Of a stretch of DNA of 64,000 nt, positions 43,893 to 53,386 are shown piece after piece. A model generated the notes under the pieces. It had not been told where the DNA came from and did not search any database. It saw nothing but the letters and a program-made list of their open reading frames with translations. The translations under genes were made by a program, and so were the position numbers. Each line of letters begins with the position of its first letter. Position 1 is the stretch's first letter. Source of the DNA: Lepidurus packardi (taxonomy: Eukaryota > Arthropoda > Branchiopoda > Notostraca > Triopsidae); the NCBI GenBank assembly GCA_023053545.1, contig JAKZAN010000004.1, positions 1 through 64,000 of the forward strand. The letters are read 5' to 3'.

Positions 43893-43957
43893 TACCTTAA
43901 AAGAATTAATCTTATTTTTGATTTACAAGACCAATATTTTTTTTAATTATTAAGGTA
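43892..43957 (-). tRNA. trnT: tRNA-Thr(UGU), NUMT copy
   Basis: On the minus strand TACCTTA and TAAGGTA pair as the acceptor stem. TTGGT-CTTGTAA-ATCAA gives anticodon TGT. It shares one base with tRNA-Pro on the other strand. Confidence 0.75.
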
Positions 43958-43965
43958 ATTGAATA

Positions 43966-44274
43966 ATGTTAAATAGTTTTATTTTACCAGAGTGGTTCTA
44001 TTTAGGATTTTTTATTATATTAAGAAGTTTGGGGGTGTTTGTTTCTTATCGTCGACATCTTTTGGCTGTTCTAATAAGATTGGAAGGAATAATATTAGGG
44101 CAATTTTTTTTAATATCTAATATATTTATTTTGTTGGGGTATGAATTTTATTTTATTTTAGTGTATTTAGTTCTTATGGTTTGTGAAGCAGCATTGGGAT
44201 TAGCGGTTTCGATTTCAATCGTGCGGCATCATTGGAGTGATTATTTTAATTCATTTACTATTTTACAATGTTAA
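43966..44274 (+). pseudogene. nad4L: NADH dehydrogenase subunit 4L, NUMT copy with an open frame
   Basis: A 102-residue open frame from ATG with the ND4L core LEGIILGQFFLISN and CEAALGLAVSISIVRHHW. It ends TGTTAA, overlapping the nad4 start ATGTTAA by 7 bp exactly as in functional mtDNA. No damage is visible in this short gene, but nothing suggests it is expressed from the nucleus. Confidence 0.9.
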
Positions 44275-44614
44275 AAATTTTATTAATAACATTGTTTTTG
44301 ATCCCTGTGATTTTAGTTCGATGTTGAGTGAATATAATTGTAAGAATCTTGGTATTGTATGTATATTGTAAATGTGTAAATGTGTAAAGTATAGGTGTAA
44401 ATGTGGGGGTTGCTTTTCTTTGAGATATCTTTTAATATCGTTTCTTATGTTCTTGCTCTATTATTATTTTGATTATTGTTCCTAATGTTGATGAGAAGTT
44501 ACAAGCTTCAACGTGCATTTAGTAATAATATGTTTTTATTTGTGGTGTTTTTCCTTTTATTATTTTTAGAAGTAAGTTTTTTAATTAGAGATTATTTAGT
44601 TTTTTATATTATAT
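44268..44614 (+). pseudogene. nad4: NADH dehydrogenase subunit 4, 5' part, NUMT copy
   Basis: Starts ATGTTAAAAATT and reads MLKILLMTLFLMPVILV. It is then corrupted by a TGTAAATGTG-type simple repeat (about 44350-44410) before ND4-like sequence resumes (LLFWLLFLMLM, SYKLQRAFSNNMFLFVVFF). The Gypsy element interrupts it after ATAT (44611-44614). Confidence 0.9.
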
Positions 44615-45022
44615 TGTCACGTCTAAATCTGACAGGGCATCAAATCCGTCAGGAATTAGAGTAATGTTCGGGAAAGGTGGATTTATAGAACTGTATTCGG
44701 GAAGATTACAGTGGTAAAGTTAAGAGGACGAAAACACTACATGAAAAACAGAGGACTACTGCCTAACACACTACTAGGAGAGTCTACCCTTTTACGCTCC
44801 CACTCACAGACTACCCTCTAGTACTCCAACTCTCTAACCAACTGCCTTGGTTAAGTGAAAACATCATCCTCACTCTCAGGGATCCATCCTGCCTGGTGTA
44901 TCCGTACAGGACGCGTAATCCGGTACACAGGCGGATGGATCCTCTGATGTTACGCTGATCTTAACTAAATAAGTAAAGCGAAGCGTGAGAAAAAGCAAGC
45001 AATGCGAAATATAGCCGTGACA
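44615..45022 (-). repeat. Gypsy 3' LTR (about 408 bp)
   Basis: On the element strand it runs from TGTCACGGC to GACGTGACA, with inverted ends TGTCACG/CGTGACA and canonical TG...CA. It is preceded by the polypurine tract GCGGGCCGGGGG (about 45024-45037). It holds a long hairpin at 44880-44942 in which GGATCCATCC and GGATGGATCC pair. Confidence 0.75.
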
Positions 45023-45267
45023 TTACCCCCGGCCCGCTTTCGAACGTCCCGGTCGAAACAAGCGGACCACGCGTCGATAGCGCTATCTAGAGGCAATGCC
45101 AGGCGAAATTTAATGACAAGCTTGCAAGCACATGGTTAAAATCAGCAAGCGTACACACCTAATAGTTGATAACTACTGGTTAAACACTAGACTAAACCGT
45201 GGATACTTTGGGGTAACTTGTACTGAGGGGAACAAGTACGACACTACCACTACACTGATTGTCTTGA

Positions 45268-45981
45268 TTACTGGTCGGCGGTTCCCTCCATGGTCAGCGG
45301 GAGTACGCCTCCATGGTCACGCATCCTTACTTCTATGGCTCGCACACGTCGCACAAGTGCGTCGATGTTGTAGCTGGGTCTGCCCAAGGCGGCTGGCTCA
45401 TGGAGCCGTAAGGTTGCCTCCAATTGCTCGATCCGTGTCAGGAGCGCTTGGTCACGTCCAGCGGTTACTCGCCATAGGCACCAACTCAGGATGGCGACGA
45501 TCACTAGTACTACCACGGTAAACGACCCGGAGATGGTTATCGAGGGATAGCTGATATCGCCCCATACGCCGGGAGCTTCCTCGAAGAGATTTCTGCGCTG
45601 CTTGGCTGCTTTCTGGAAGGTATCCCACGTAGTTCTCCAGCTGGCGGCTACGTCACCACTCTCCTTCTCCAGTGTTTTAATGTGATCGGCTATTTTCGGG
45701 TCTACCCAGGTAAGGTTGGCCGTGGGCAGGTGTGGTTGGGTCAGGTTAGTTGGAAAAGCGGACAAAGACCAAGCCGGCATGCGTGAGGTGATATTGGACT
45801 GCCCAAAAGAGTCCAAGGAAGCGGCTAAAATCCACTCTCGGCTGATGGCCACACATGCAACAGGGACCTCAATAATCCCTATCCCCTGACTTTTGATGGT
45901 ATTGGTCTTACCCTCCCTGTCCCCTTTTAGATTTGGGTGGCAAGCAATCGTCACTACAATGGTCTTTCCGGTGGAGTACAA
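45268..45981 (-). CDS. Env-like ORF3 of the Gypsy element (C-terminal part)
   Basis: A 237-residue frame just downstream of pol. It contains two spaced cysteines in the N-terminal third, three N-glycosylation sites (NIT, NLT, NLT), a helical region (residues about 105-140) and one strong membrane segment near residues 150-170, followed by a charged tail of about 65 residues. This layout matches the membrane-proximal end of the envelope proteins of insect errantivirus-type elements. The full-length family is about twice as long. The open frame begins near 46016 without an ATG, so the N-terminal part is missing or comes from splicing. As seen here it is incomplete. Confidence 0.55.
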   Translation of the reverse strand: MYSTGKTIVVTIACHPNLKGDREGKTNTIKSQGIGIIEVPVACVAISREWILAASLDSFGQSNITSRMPAWSLSAFPTNLTQPHLPTANLTWVDPKIADHIKTLEKESGDVAASWRTTWDTFQKAAKQRRNLFEEAPGVWGDISYPSITISGSFTVVVLVIVAILSWCLWRVTAGRDQALLTRIEQLEATLRLHEPAALGRPSYNIDALVRRVRAIEVRMRDHGGVLPLTMEGTADQ

Positions 45982-46068
45982 CCATTTGCGGGACCTTACC
46001 TTCCATTTGTTTACTTAAGCTTGCCGAAACCAGAACGCCGTTGCTCCTCGTTAAACCCTCCTCCTTTC

Positions 46069-49000
46069 CTACACCTCGTCGTCATCGCACCCATAGAACC
46101 TGACTTTCCCCTTATTCCTTTGAGATCGTCGTAAACCCACGGGCTCATCCGGGCGAGCACTGTCCGTTACTCTCTGCGTAACGCGAGCCTCAGGCTCCGG
46201 AGGGTTTACGTTGTCATCCCCGGTCGCTTCGTGGGTAAGCAAGTCAGCAGGTTCTATCGCCAACTCGCTAGCTTCACCCGATACCTCGAGTGTCCGACTG
46301 CGCACTTCGAGATCTCGCTCTTCTCCCAACTTGACGAACAAAGTTGGTTCATCAAAGTCGTTAACCCTGCCCACAAAGGGTTTGAGGCGCGAAATGTGGA
46401 CTATGTCGGATTTCCGCCTTTTTACCCCCTGGACCTCGTAATCTACGGGAGACGTCCTACGGAGAATCTTATATGGGCCAAAGAAGCGATGGAGAAGTTT
46501 TTCCGACTTCCCCACTTTCCGAACCGGAGTATAAACCCATACAACATCTCCTACATCGTAGAAACGCTCCTCGTGAGATTCGTCATAGCGCTCCTTTTGT
46601 TTTGCCTGCACTTTACCCAGGCGTTGTCTTACCGCGCTAAAAGCTTCTGCGATACGACTTGCCATTTGACCCGCTCTGCTTATGTCAGCGGAGTCGTCCA
46701 TCCCGTCCACCTCGGCAGAGGCACCCATCGCCACATCGAGGGGGAGTTTTGTCTCCCTCCCGTAGAGGAGATAGAATGGAGAGAATCCGGTAGATTCCTG
46801 CCTCGCCGTATTGTACGCGAAGGTCACTGCGTCTAAACAATCATCCCAATCACGATGGTTGCTGCTTACGTACATCGAAAGCATGTCCGCTAGCGTGTGA
46901 TTGAGACGCTCGGTTAGGCCGTTACATTGGGGATGGTAGGCCGTAGTCGTAGCGTGATTAGTTTGCATGACCCTAATCAGCTCCTCGGTAAACTCTGCTG
47001 TGAAGCAGGTACCTCTATCGCTTAACAAAGTCTCCGGTGCCCCATGTCTCAACACGAGTTGTTGCACGAAGAATTTGGCAACTTCCTCGGCCGAAGCTGA
47101 TGGGACAGCCTTGGTCTCAGCCCACTTCGTTAGATAGTCGACTGCTACAATAATGTGCTTGTTACCGCGCGGGGTCTCGGGGAACGCGCCAAGTAGATCA
47201 ATCCCGACTTTCTCGAAAGGCCTATCAACCTTGATCGGGACCATTAGCCCTTTCTTTTTCGTCGCTTCTCCTTTCCGGGTTTGACAATCCGTACAGGAGG
47301 CGACGTAACGAGCTACTTCCGTGATCATTTTAGGCCAATAGTACCTTTTGCTGATCTTGTCCCAGGTTCTTTTGAGACCTAAATGACCAGCAGTGACGTC
47401 GTCATGACAGGCGTACAAAACCTCCCTTTTCAGAGAAGCAGGTACGCAGAGCCTTAGGCGACATTCGCCGTTTCTCACTAAAATCCGAAAAAGTTTTCCC
47501 TCCTTCATCGTGTATTGCACGACTTGGCGCCTCTGTACGGCCCGCGGATTAAGTGTTTCCAAGATGGCAATAAGCTTTGCCCATCTCGGATCTGAACGTT
47601 GTTCTTGTTCCACATCAGCTAAACGAGTATCAACTGCTTGGACACCAATCCCGAACACTACCGGGCCGTTGTCGTCGCCTTCTCCAGCTGGGGGGTCAAC
47701 GGGGTTGCGTGACAGAGGGTCAGCATCATTATGAACCCTCCCACTCCGATGTACGATTTGAAACTCGTATTCCATCAGAGCGAGGGCCCACCTAGCTAAC
47801 CGCCCTGTGGACTCCCGTTTGGTCATTAGCCAACACAATGCGTGATGGTCTGTGACAGCTTTAAAAGGTTTACCCCAAACATACGGCCTAAATTTCTTTA
47901 CGGCCCATACGAGAGCTAAGCATTCTTTCTCGGTGGTGGAATAATTCCGTTCACTTTTATTAAGGAGCCGGCTCGCATAAGCGATAACCCGCTCTTCGCC
48001 ATCTTGGCGCTGTGCCAGAACCGCTCCTATGCCAAAATCACATGCGTCAGGATGGATCTCAAATTCACCATCCAACTCGGGGTGAGCTAGAATAGGCGCC
48101 GAAACAAGAGCTTGCTTGAGGTCTTCAAAAGCAGACTGTTGCTCGACACCCCATACAAATGGTGTATTTAATTTTGTAAGCCTTGAGAGAGGTTCGGCCC
48201 TAGCTGAAAAATCTTTCACGAATTTTCTGTAGTACGAGCATAGGCTCGTGAAACTACGAACCGCCGTAAGATTTGCCGGCGTTGGAAAATCCGTGACGGC
48301 TGTTAATTTACCGTCATCCGGCCTAATACCCTCCTGGTCCACTATGTGCCCAAGCACCTGAACAGTTTCGCAGCCAAAGTGACATTTGCTGGGTTTTAAC
48401 TTCAGTCCTGCTTTACCTAAGCATGCCAAAATGGCGTCAACATCTACCACATGCTTCTCGAAAGTTTTGGAGAAAATTACCACATCGTCTAGATAGATTA
48501 GACAAATTTGCCACTTGAAACCTGCTAAGATAACGTCCATCATCCTTTGAAAGGTGGCCGGTGCGTTACAAAGCCCAAATGGCATTTTCGTGAATTGGTA
48601 TAGGCCATCCGGTGTTATGAATGCCGTTTTCTCCCTATCTTCCTCCTTTACTCCTACTTGCCAGTAACCTGACATGAGGTCTAAAGTGCTGAAGAATTTC
48701 GAACCTTGCATGGAGTCCAAGGCATCATCCGTCCTGGGCAAAGGATAAACGTCCTTGATCGTGACGGAATTTAGCCTCCGGTAGTCAACGCAAAAGCGCC
48801 AAGTACCGTCTTTCTTCTTTACCAAAACTACGGGGGAAGACCATGGACTGCTTGATGGTTCTACCACCCCTGCCTCTATCATTTCTTCCACCTGCTGCCT
48901 AATCAGCTCTTTTTCCCTGTAGGCGCTCCGGTAGGGAACCTGCGAAACGGGATTTGCGTTACCCGTATCTATTCCGTGCTCTACCACGTTGGATGCACCT

Positions 49001-50325
49001 AAATCTTCTGAACCCCCGGCAAAGCACTGGCAATGCTTACTTAGCACCTCTCTAAGCGCTTGCCTTTGATCATCGTCTAACCCATCAGAGATACAGCCAT
49101 TCAGGGTCTCGTCAGTAACTACTCCTTCCTCTGCTTCCACTACGTGGGGTACCTGGTCTTCGACACTGCCTAAAACTGTCCCCGCAGCCACCCATTGGGC
49201 CTCCGGACCAAAGTTTACTAGCATTACCGGACCGTACCCACCCTGAAAGGTAGTTATGCTTCGACCTAAGCTGATCCCTTTTTCGATTAATAATCGCTTC
49301 TCGGGTTCTACCAGGAAATCCTGAGCTTCGTCTTCAGACGGCGGTGTTAGTTTACATTCGCCCCATTTGTCTGAACCCTGGTTCACAAGGTGGACATTAA
49401 TGGGTATTCCCGATCGCGGGGGAATCCTATACTCCCTTAAGGAAACTATCTTCTCTACTCTCGTATCTTCGTCTTCGTGGATCTTTAAATCCGGGAAGAG
49501 GACCGCATCCTGTTCTATTTTCTCGTCTGTTTGCTCATGGGGACAATAAGGGGTTTCCGGTGACTCTCTTTTTTCAGCTGTGGAAGATTGTACTAAAAAT
49601 TCAGAAAGCTCTCCCCCTTTATCTGGCTCCTTCGGCCTCGGCGGAGCCGAGGACCTTTCAATCCCAGGCTTCACCTTTGGAGTCTCACCTCCACCTCGAC
49701 GGCACGACCACGCCCAACCCTCCGTAATCGTGGTGGAGATCTGCACGGCCTCCGTCATTTTCTCGTCGGCGAGATGACCTGACGGTCGGTACTGTGCGCC
49801 ATCCCGAGGGACTCGGGGCTCACCTATTCTTCTGCAGAGTTTCTGTTTACTCTTCCCCCTCTGGGGAAGCCTCTCAGCGCGCTCAGTGATGTCATCTGCC
49901 TTGAGGTTTGAGGCTAGAATTGCTACCTCACTATCTGTAGGCGTAGGGTTGGACTCCCTTGACGTAGACGGATCCTCCAAGCTTATTAAATCGACTTCCT
50001 CCTCTTCGTCAAAGCTAATCAAATCTTTCTCTGACTCCTTATCAAAGCTAATTAAATCCCCGCCAAAATCCTCCATTCGCGTCGTATTTTGGCGAGTTTG
50101 AAAATTCTCGAGAGGATCTAACGCATCCAGGGGCGCCATGGTCACACCCACGCGAACTGGTTCAAGCATGGATGTCATTCTGATCGCATTACTGAACGCA
50201 GCGATGGATGGTACATCCGAATGGTCTGATTCTACCCTAGCGGGACTAGTTGGCTCTTCGTGACGCTCCCAAGTACCCATTTCTCTTTTCAACAAGGAAA
50301 ACCGGCTAGTGGGGGTAGTGGACAC
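46069..50325 (-). CDS. Gypsy pol polyprotein without capsid or protease
   Basis: Open frame of about 1418 residues; the frame is open back to the element edge, and the annotated start is a GTG, so the true start is unclear. Residues 1-430 are acidic and low in order, with repeats of DLISFD, and contain no zinc knuckle and no DTG/DSG protease motif. RT begins near 480 with YLDD near 608. RNase H follows (IHPDACDFGIGAVLAQ). The integrase has an HHCC finger near 978-1010 and DDE residues in GIDLLGAF, LSDRGTCF and LTERLNHTL (about 1040, 1100, 1138). The RT-RH-integrase half is intact and complete. The missing capsid/protease block looks like an in-frame deletion. Confidence 0.88.
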   Translation of the reverse strand: MSTTPTSRFSLLKREMGTWERHEEPTSPARVESDHSDVPSIAAFSNAIRMTSMLEPVRVGVTMAPLDALDPLENFQTRQNTTRMEDFGGDLISFDKESEKDLISFDEEEEVDLISLEDPSTSRESNPTPTDSEVAILASNLKADDITERAERLPQRGKSKQKLCRRIGEPRVPRDGAQYRPSGHLADEKMTEAVQISTTITEGWAWSCRRGGGETPKVKPGIERSSAPPRPKEPDKGGELSEFLVQSSTAEKRESPETPYCPHEQTDEKIEQDAVLFPDLKIHEDEDTRVEKIVSLREYRIPPRSGIPINVHLVNQGSDKWGECKLTPPSEDEAQDFLVEPEKRLLIEKGISLGRSITTFQGGYGPVMLVNFGPEAQWVAAGTVLGSVEDQVPHVVEAEEGVVTDETLNGCISDGLDDDQRQALREVLSKHCQCFAGGSEDLGASNVVEHGIDTGNANPVSQVPYRSAYREKELIRQQVEEMIEAGVVEPSSSPWSSPVVLVKKKDGTWRFCVDYRRLNSVTIKDVYPLPRTDDALDSMQGSKFFSTLDLMSGYWQVGVKEEDREKTAFITPDGLYQFTKMPFGLCNAPATFQRMMDVILAGFKWQICLIYLDDVVIFSKTFEKHVVDVDAILACLGKAGLKLKPSKCHFGCETVQVLGHIVDQEGIRPDDGKLTAVTDFPTPANLTAVRSFTSLCSYYRKFVKDFSARAEPLSRLTKLNTPFVWGVEQQSAFEDLKQALVSAPILAHPELDGEFEIHPDACDFGIGAVLAQRQDGEERVIAYASRLLNKSERNYSTTEKECLALVWAVKKFRPYVWGKPFKAVTDHHALCWLMTKRESTGRLARWALALMEYEFQIVHRSGRVHNDADPLSRNPVDPPAGEGDDNGPVVFGIGVQAVDTRLADVEQEQRSDPRWAKLIAILETLNPRAVQRRQVVQYTMKEGKLFRILVRNGECRLRLCVPASLKREVLYACHDDVTAGHLGLKRTWDKISKRYYWPKMITEVARYVASCTDCQTRKGEATKKKGLMVPIKVDRPFEKVGIDLLGAFPETPRGNKHIIVAVDYLTKWAETKAVPSASAEEVAKFFVQQLVLRHGAPETLLSDRGTCFTAEFTEELIRVMQTNHATTTAYHPQCNGLTERLNHTLADMLSMYVSSNHRDWDDCLDAVTFAYNTARQESTGFSPFYLLYGRETKLPLDVAMGASAEVDGMDDSADISRAGQMASRIAEAFSAVRQRLGKVQAKQKERYDESHEERFYDVGDVVWVYTPVRKVGKSEKLLHRFFGPYKILRRTSPVDYEVQGVKRRKSDIVHISRLKPFVGRVNDFDEPTLFVKLGEERDLEVRSRTLEVSGEASELAIEPADLLTHEATGDDNVNPPEPEARVTQRVTDSARPDEPVGLRRSQRNKGKVRFYGCDDDEV

Positions 50326-50385
50326 TCCTATTCGGTCCCGCCCCTGCGGCGAGGACCCAATTTCTGTGTCTATCGCCCCTACTGA

Positions 50386-51113
50386 ATATTTGAATCATCT
50401 CTGATTCCTAGTTATTTACTTATTTTAGGGTGGGGTTATCAACCTGAGCGATTACAGGTGGGCTTATATTTTTTATTTTATACTTTAGTTGCATCTTTGC
50501 CTTTGTTCATTTGATTTTTTAATATAGGCTCAGAATTAGGTACATTAAATATATGTTATACGGGGTATTTTTCACATTTTTCAAATTAATTATTTTTTTC
50601 TTTTTTAATACTAGCTTTTTTTTAGTTAAGATGCCTATTTATTTTTTTCATTTATGATTACCTAGGGCTCATGTAGAGGCTCGTATTGCTGGTTCGATGA
50701 TTTTAGCATGGATTTTGTTGAAGCTCGGGGGATATGGATTAATGCGAGTTATATATATTAATGTGTCTTGTGTAATTACATGGGCACCTTTTATTATTAG
50801 AGTTAGAATGATGGGGGCTTTATTAACTAGACTTATTTGTTTGTGTCAGAGAGATATTAAGTCTTTGATTGCTTATTCTTCAGTGGCTCATGTAGGTTTG
50901 GTCTATAGTTTCTATTTTTGGTGGTAGAATGGTGCTTTAATTATAATAATTGCTCATGGATTAGCTTCTTCTGGTATGTTTTGTTTAGCAAATATATCAT
51001 ATGAATGAATTAGCTCACGAAGTTTATTATTAACCCGTGGGATGCTCAGTTTAGTCCCTAGATTACCTATTTGATGGTTTTTACTTTCTTCTGTAAATAT
51101 AGCACCCCCCAAC
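50386..51113 (+). pseudogene. nad4: NADH dehydrogenase subunit 4, middle part, NUMT copy
   Basis: Resumes at [20 protein letters not shown] and continues [24 protein letters not shown], [17 protein letters not shown] and [19 protein letters not shown]. An internal TAG follows the FYFWW segment (about 50926). Mitochondrial similarity stops after NMAAPPNL (about 51113), so the right NUMT border lies inside nad4. Confidence 0.92.
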
Positions 51114-51215
51114 CTCGGTAAATCGGTACAGTTTGTTATCGATACAGCGTTGCTGGGTATACAAGCGAACGCCAAAGAAACAAAAGCTAGATACGAACAT
51201 AGTTTTAGTACATAC

Positions 51216-51454
51216 CAGCGTGATTGTTAGAATTTCAAAGATACATGGAAAAACGAGGTTAGACCTAACTTGGCATTCGCTGTTATGTGAAACGTGAACA
51301 GCTGATAAAAACTTCGGGAACGGTGTCGAACATGGCATCCGCACGCAATTCAAGTGTATATTTGAGTCCTGAGATGACTGAAAACGATGCGACAAATGTT
51401 GTACCCTTATCTGCCGAAACCCGTCGAAATTCCGAACATCCGTCAAGTACCTTC
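51216..51454 (-). CDS. Candidate exon, unknown gene
   Basis: On the minus strand an acceptor CTAACTTAG precedes an 80-codon open frame (GRYLTDVRNFDGFRQIRVQH onward, cysteines at VRMPCSTP) that ends at a strong donor, GTATGT. Phase joins without a break to the exon at 51528-51640. No domain recognised. The open frame also runs on past the donor toward the NUMT border. Confidence 0.3.
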
Positions 51455-51527
51455 CTAAGTTAGTAGAAAAAGACATAAATAGATGTTCCATAGAAGCGAC
51501 AGATTTCAAAATAAGTGGATGAGTTAC

Positions 51528-51640
51528 CTTTAAGAATGAGTGCTCTGGATTCCTTTTCTGGTGCATCCCAGGACTGCGGAATCGATGGACGCTCACGTCG
51601 TTCAGTGGAAGGCGCGTATCCAACTTCTACGTCCGGTCGA
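51528..51640 (-). CDS. Candidate exon, unknown gene
   Basis: Bounded by ATCTTTCAG and GGTAACTC, open in one frame as RPDVEVGYAPSTERRERPSI followed by PQSWDAPEKES. Charged and probably disordered. It pairs by phase with the exon at 51216-51454. The next exon upstream was not found. Confidence 0.3.
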
Positions 51641-53340
51641 CTGAAAGATATTACAAAACTATTTTAAAGTTATTAGTTTAAATATTTTAACGTTTAGTGG
51701 CAATATGGTAAATTCAGAAGAAACAAACTTTCGAAGCGGATTTAGAGGGTACCTTTTACCCTCCCCAACCTTTTCCCCAAGCTGAACGCATTAAAAATAA
51801 TAAACCTCGTAGTCCTTAAGTAAGGTACTATGCGCTCATAAGGCAATCGCTTTCTTATATAACGACAGCTTTACCTCGGAAGCATTTTTATCGAATAAAG
51901 GGATTTGTTCAGAAAATAAAAGTAAGTGTCCTGAACGTTTAGCGTATTATGAGCCTGGAAGACCTGTCTACTAAGCTATTGCTGTTATTTCTTTAAAAGG
52001 GGGGAGAATGCAAAGAGTGGTAACGTTGAAGTATTGTATCGTATGGTAACCTTGTGTAGTATGGCGTAAGTGAAAGGTGAATGTTGTCATTCTTGAGACT
52101 TGAGCAGGGGCCGGTTCCACAAGTAAACTTGATATCAAGTACAAAACTTGTACTTGAGTTGGCCGTTTTCGTACTTGGGTTAGTGCGACTTAAACTCAAG
52201 AAAACCCTGGATTTCGCAAGTAAACTCACTTTGCCACTTTTTGAAGGTTGCACTCAGCGGCCGCAGGAGGGTATTTATGGGTCATTAGCACATTGCTAAT
52301 GACTTATAAGTATCATCCGTCTTTGTCGCTCGCGACTTGTCTTTACATTTGATCATTTCCATTTCGGCGAACATATTTTCATTGCGGAAATATCTTTTTT
52401 TGTTATTCACAAAGTAAATAATTCATTTTGATAGCATCAGAGTGACCGTTGCGTTACTGCCAATTTTTAAAAAATAGTTTCCTAAAGAAAGGCTTCTTTC
52501 TCGTACTTACCCGAAAGAAAATCAGCCAGACCTAAGGATTTCGAATAGTCCCTTTGCTTGAAGTTCATCTGAAACTCGTACGATTCCTGTAGTTCAATAC
52601 AAGACTGAGGTAGCTGGCGATTTAATGGATAATGTCAGCCAGCACGTTTCACAATCACAGCTAATAAGTTGCGATTCTCTATCTAATAGACTATCTATGG
52701 ATGGTAAACCAAAACACGTAAGGAAGAAACCAATTCTTCAAAAGTAAGGGAAAGAAGCTCCAATTCCTTGGACCTGGTCGATCGAAAAAATTAAAGTATG
52801 AGAAAAGAGGCAGAGCTCCACTCACAAAAGCTCAGCAGGAAGAATTATAATTGCGTGCGCGTTTACGAGATGAAAGAGAAAATAAAAAACAAAACAAACT
52901 AACATTAGAATGAGGATAAATTAACGATTTAAAGAGCATGCTTGATCAGTTAAGGCCACGGGGAACTCCAAGTAGTTGACCATTTTCCTTCAACAGATGG
53001 CACTGGTGACAGTCCCCTATATCCTGGGAATGCTGCAACCAAATCTACACCTAGAACCGGAGTTCTCTTTAACTCGGTAAAATATTTTACCGCAGGTTTT
53101 TATCGCGCTAAAAGTACCGCATTTACAGCATTACCGTAAGCCTTTGAAAGTACCGCGCGGTAGCGGTAAAGTCGAATTGTTAAAGGGCAATAGCCACCAA
53201 AAAACAATTTTGTCTTATTAAAAGGAGTAACAAATATATTTTCTAACTTTATGGGTCTTTTTATCATACGCGAAAACATAACCTAGATAAAAAGAAAATA
53301 AGAAGTCTAAAATTCAAACGATACATATTTTGCCATTGGC
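51641..53340. other. Intergenic stretch, no supported gene
   Basis: No frame with recognisable content. A cluster of short palindromes built on AAGTAC/ACTTG lies near 52115-52175, next to a GGGGCCGGTTCCACAAG word that looks like a transposon end. Palindromes also occur at 53075-53162 (listed separately). Confidence 0.45.
53075..53162. repeat. Palindrome cluster built on TACCG/CGGTA
   Basis: CGGTAAAATATTTTACCG (53075-53092) and TACCGCGCGGTA (53151-53162) are perfect palindromes. Single AGTACCGC, TTACCGTAAG and GCGGTAAA words lie between and beside them. No coding content. It may be a MITE interior or a protein-binding cluster. Confidence 0.5.
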
Positions 53341-53369
53341 CAACGCGGTCACGTGGCCTTGATGACGTA

Positions 53370-53386
53370 GACGTAGATAGTGGAGG
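53370..53386 (+). promoter_or_regulatory. Shared promoter word GACGTAGATAGTGGAGG (left copy)
   Basis: A 17-bp exact match, in opposite orientation, to 60471-60487 upstream of the THAP gene. Here it lies 78 bp upstream of the ATG of the acidic ORF. It is either a common promoter element of two convergent genes or the remains of terminal inverted repeats. Confidence 0.5.

Larger units (their letters stand above)
44615..50385 (-). mobile_element. Ty3/Gypsy element with env-like ORF, lacking its 5' LTR
   Basis: On the minus strand the order is leader, pol-type polyprotein, env-like ORF, 3' LTR. It is flanked by ATAT at 44611-44614 and 50386-50389. Removing it with one ATAT restores the nad4 frame (YLVFYIMFESSLIP). 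Only one LTR is present (44615-45022). The 5' side starts directly with leader sequence, and no second copy of the LTR occurs there. The polyprotein has no capsid or protease region, so the copy is non-autonomous. Confidence 0.88.
32206..51113. other. NUMT: nuclear copy of about 5 kb of mitochondrial DNA, split by three retroelements
   Basis: Mitochondrial genes appear in the order 16S(+), Leu-UAG(+), nad1(+), Ser-UGA(-), cob(-), nad6(-), Pro(+), Thr(-), nad4L(+), nad4(+). This is the ancestral pancrustacean order read from the other strand. The sequence uses TGA as Trp and AGA as Ser, the invertebrate mitochondrial code. Frameshifts or stops in nad1, cob, nad6 and nad4, nuclear flanks on both sides, and nested LINE, BEL and Gypsy insertions with target duplications show it is nuclear and dead. 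The right end falls inside nad4 at about 51113. Confidence 0.93.

Noticed and set aside
33024..43957. The four tRNA-like folds as active nuclear tRNA genes
   Set aside because: They are mitochondrial-type (short arms, AT-rich), lie in mitochondrial order in a dead NUMT, and lack visible A and B box consensus.
32206..51113. Stretch as genuine mitochondrial genome
   Set aside because: Several mitochondrial frames are shifted or stopped, the sequence ends inside 16S and nad4 in nuclear DNA, and nuclear retroelements with target duplications interrupt it.
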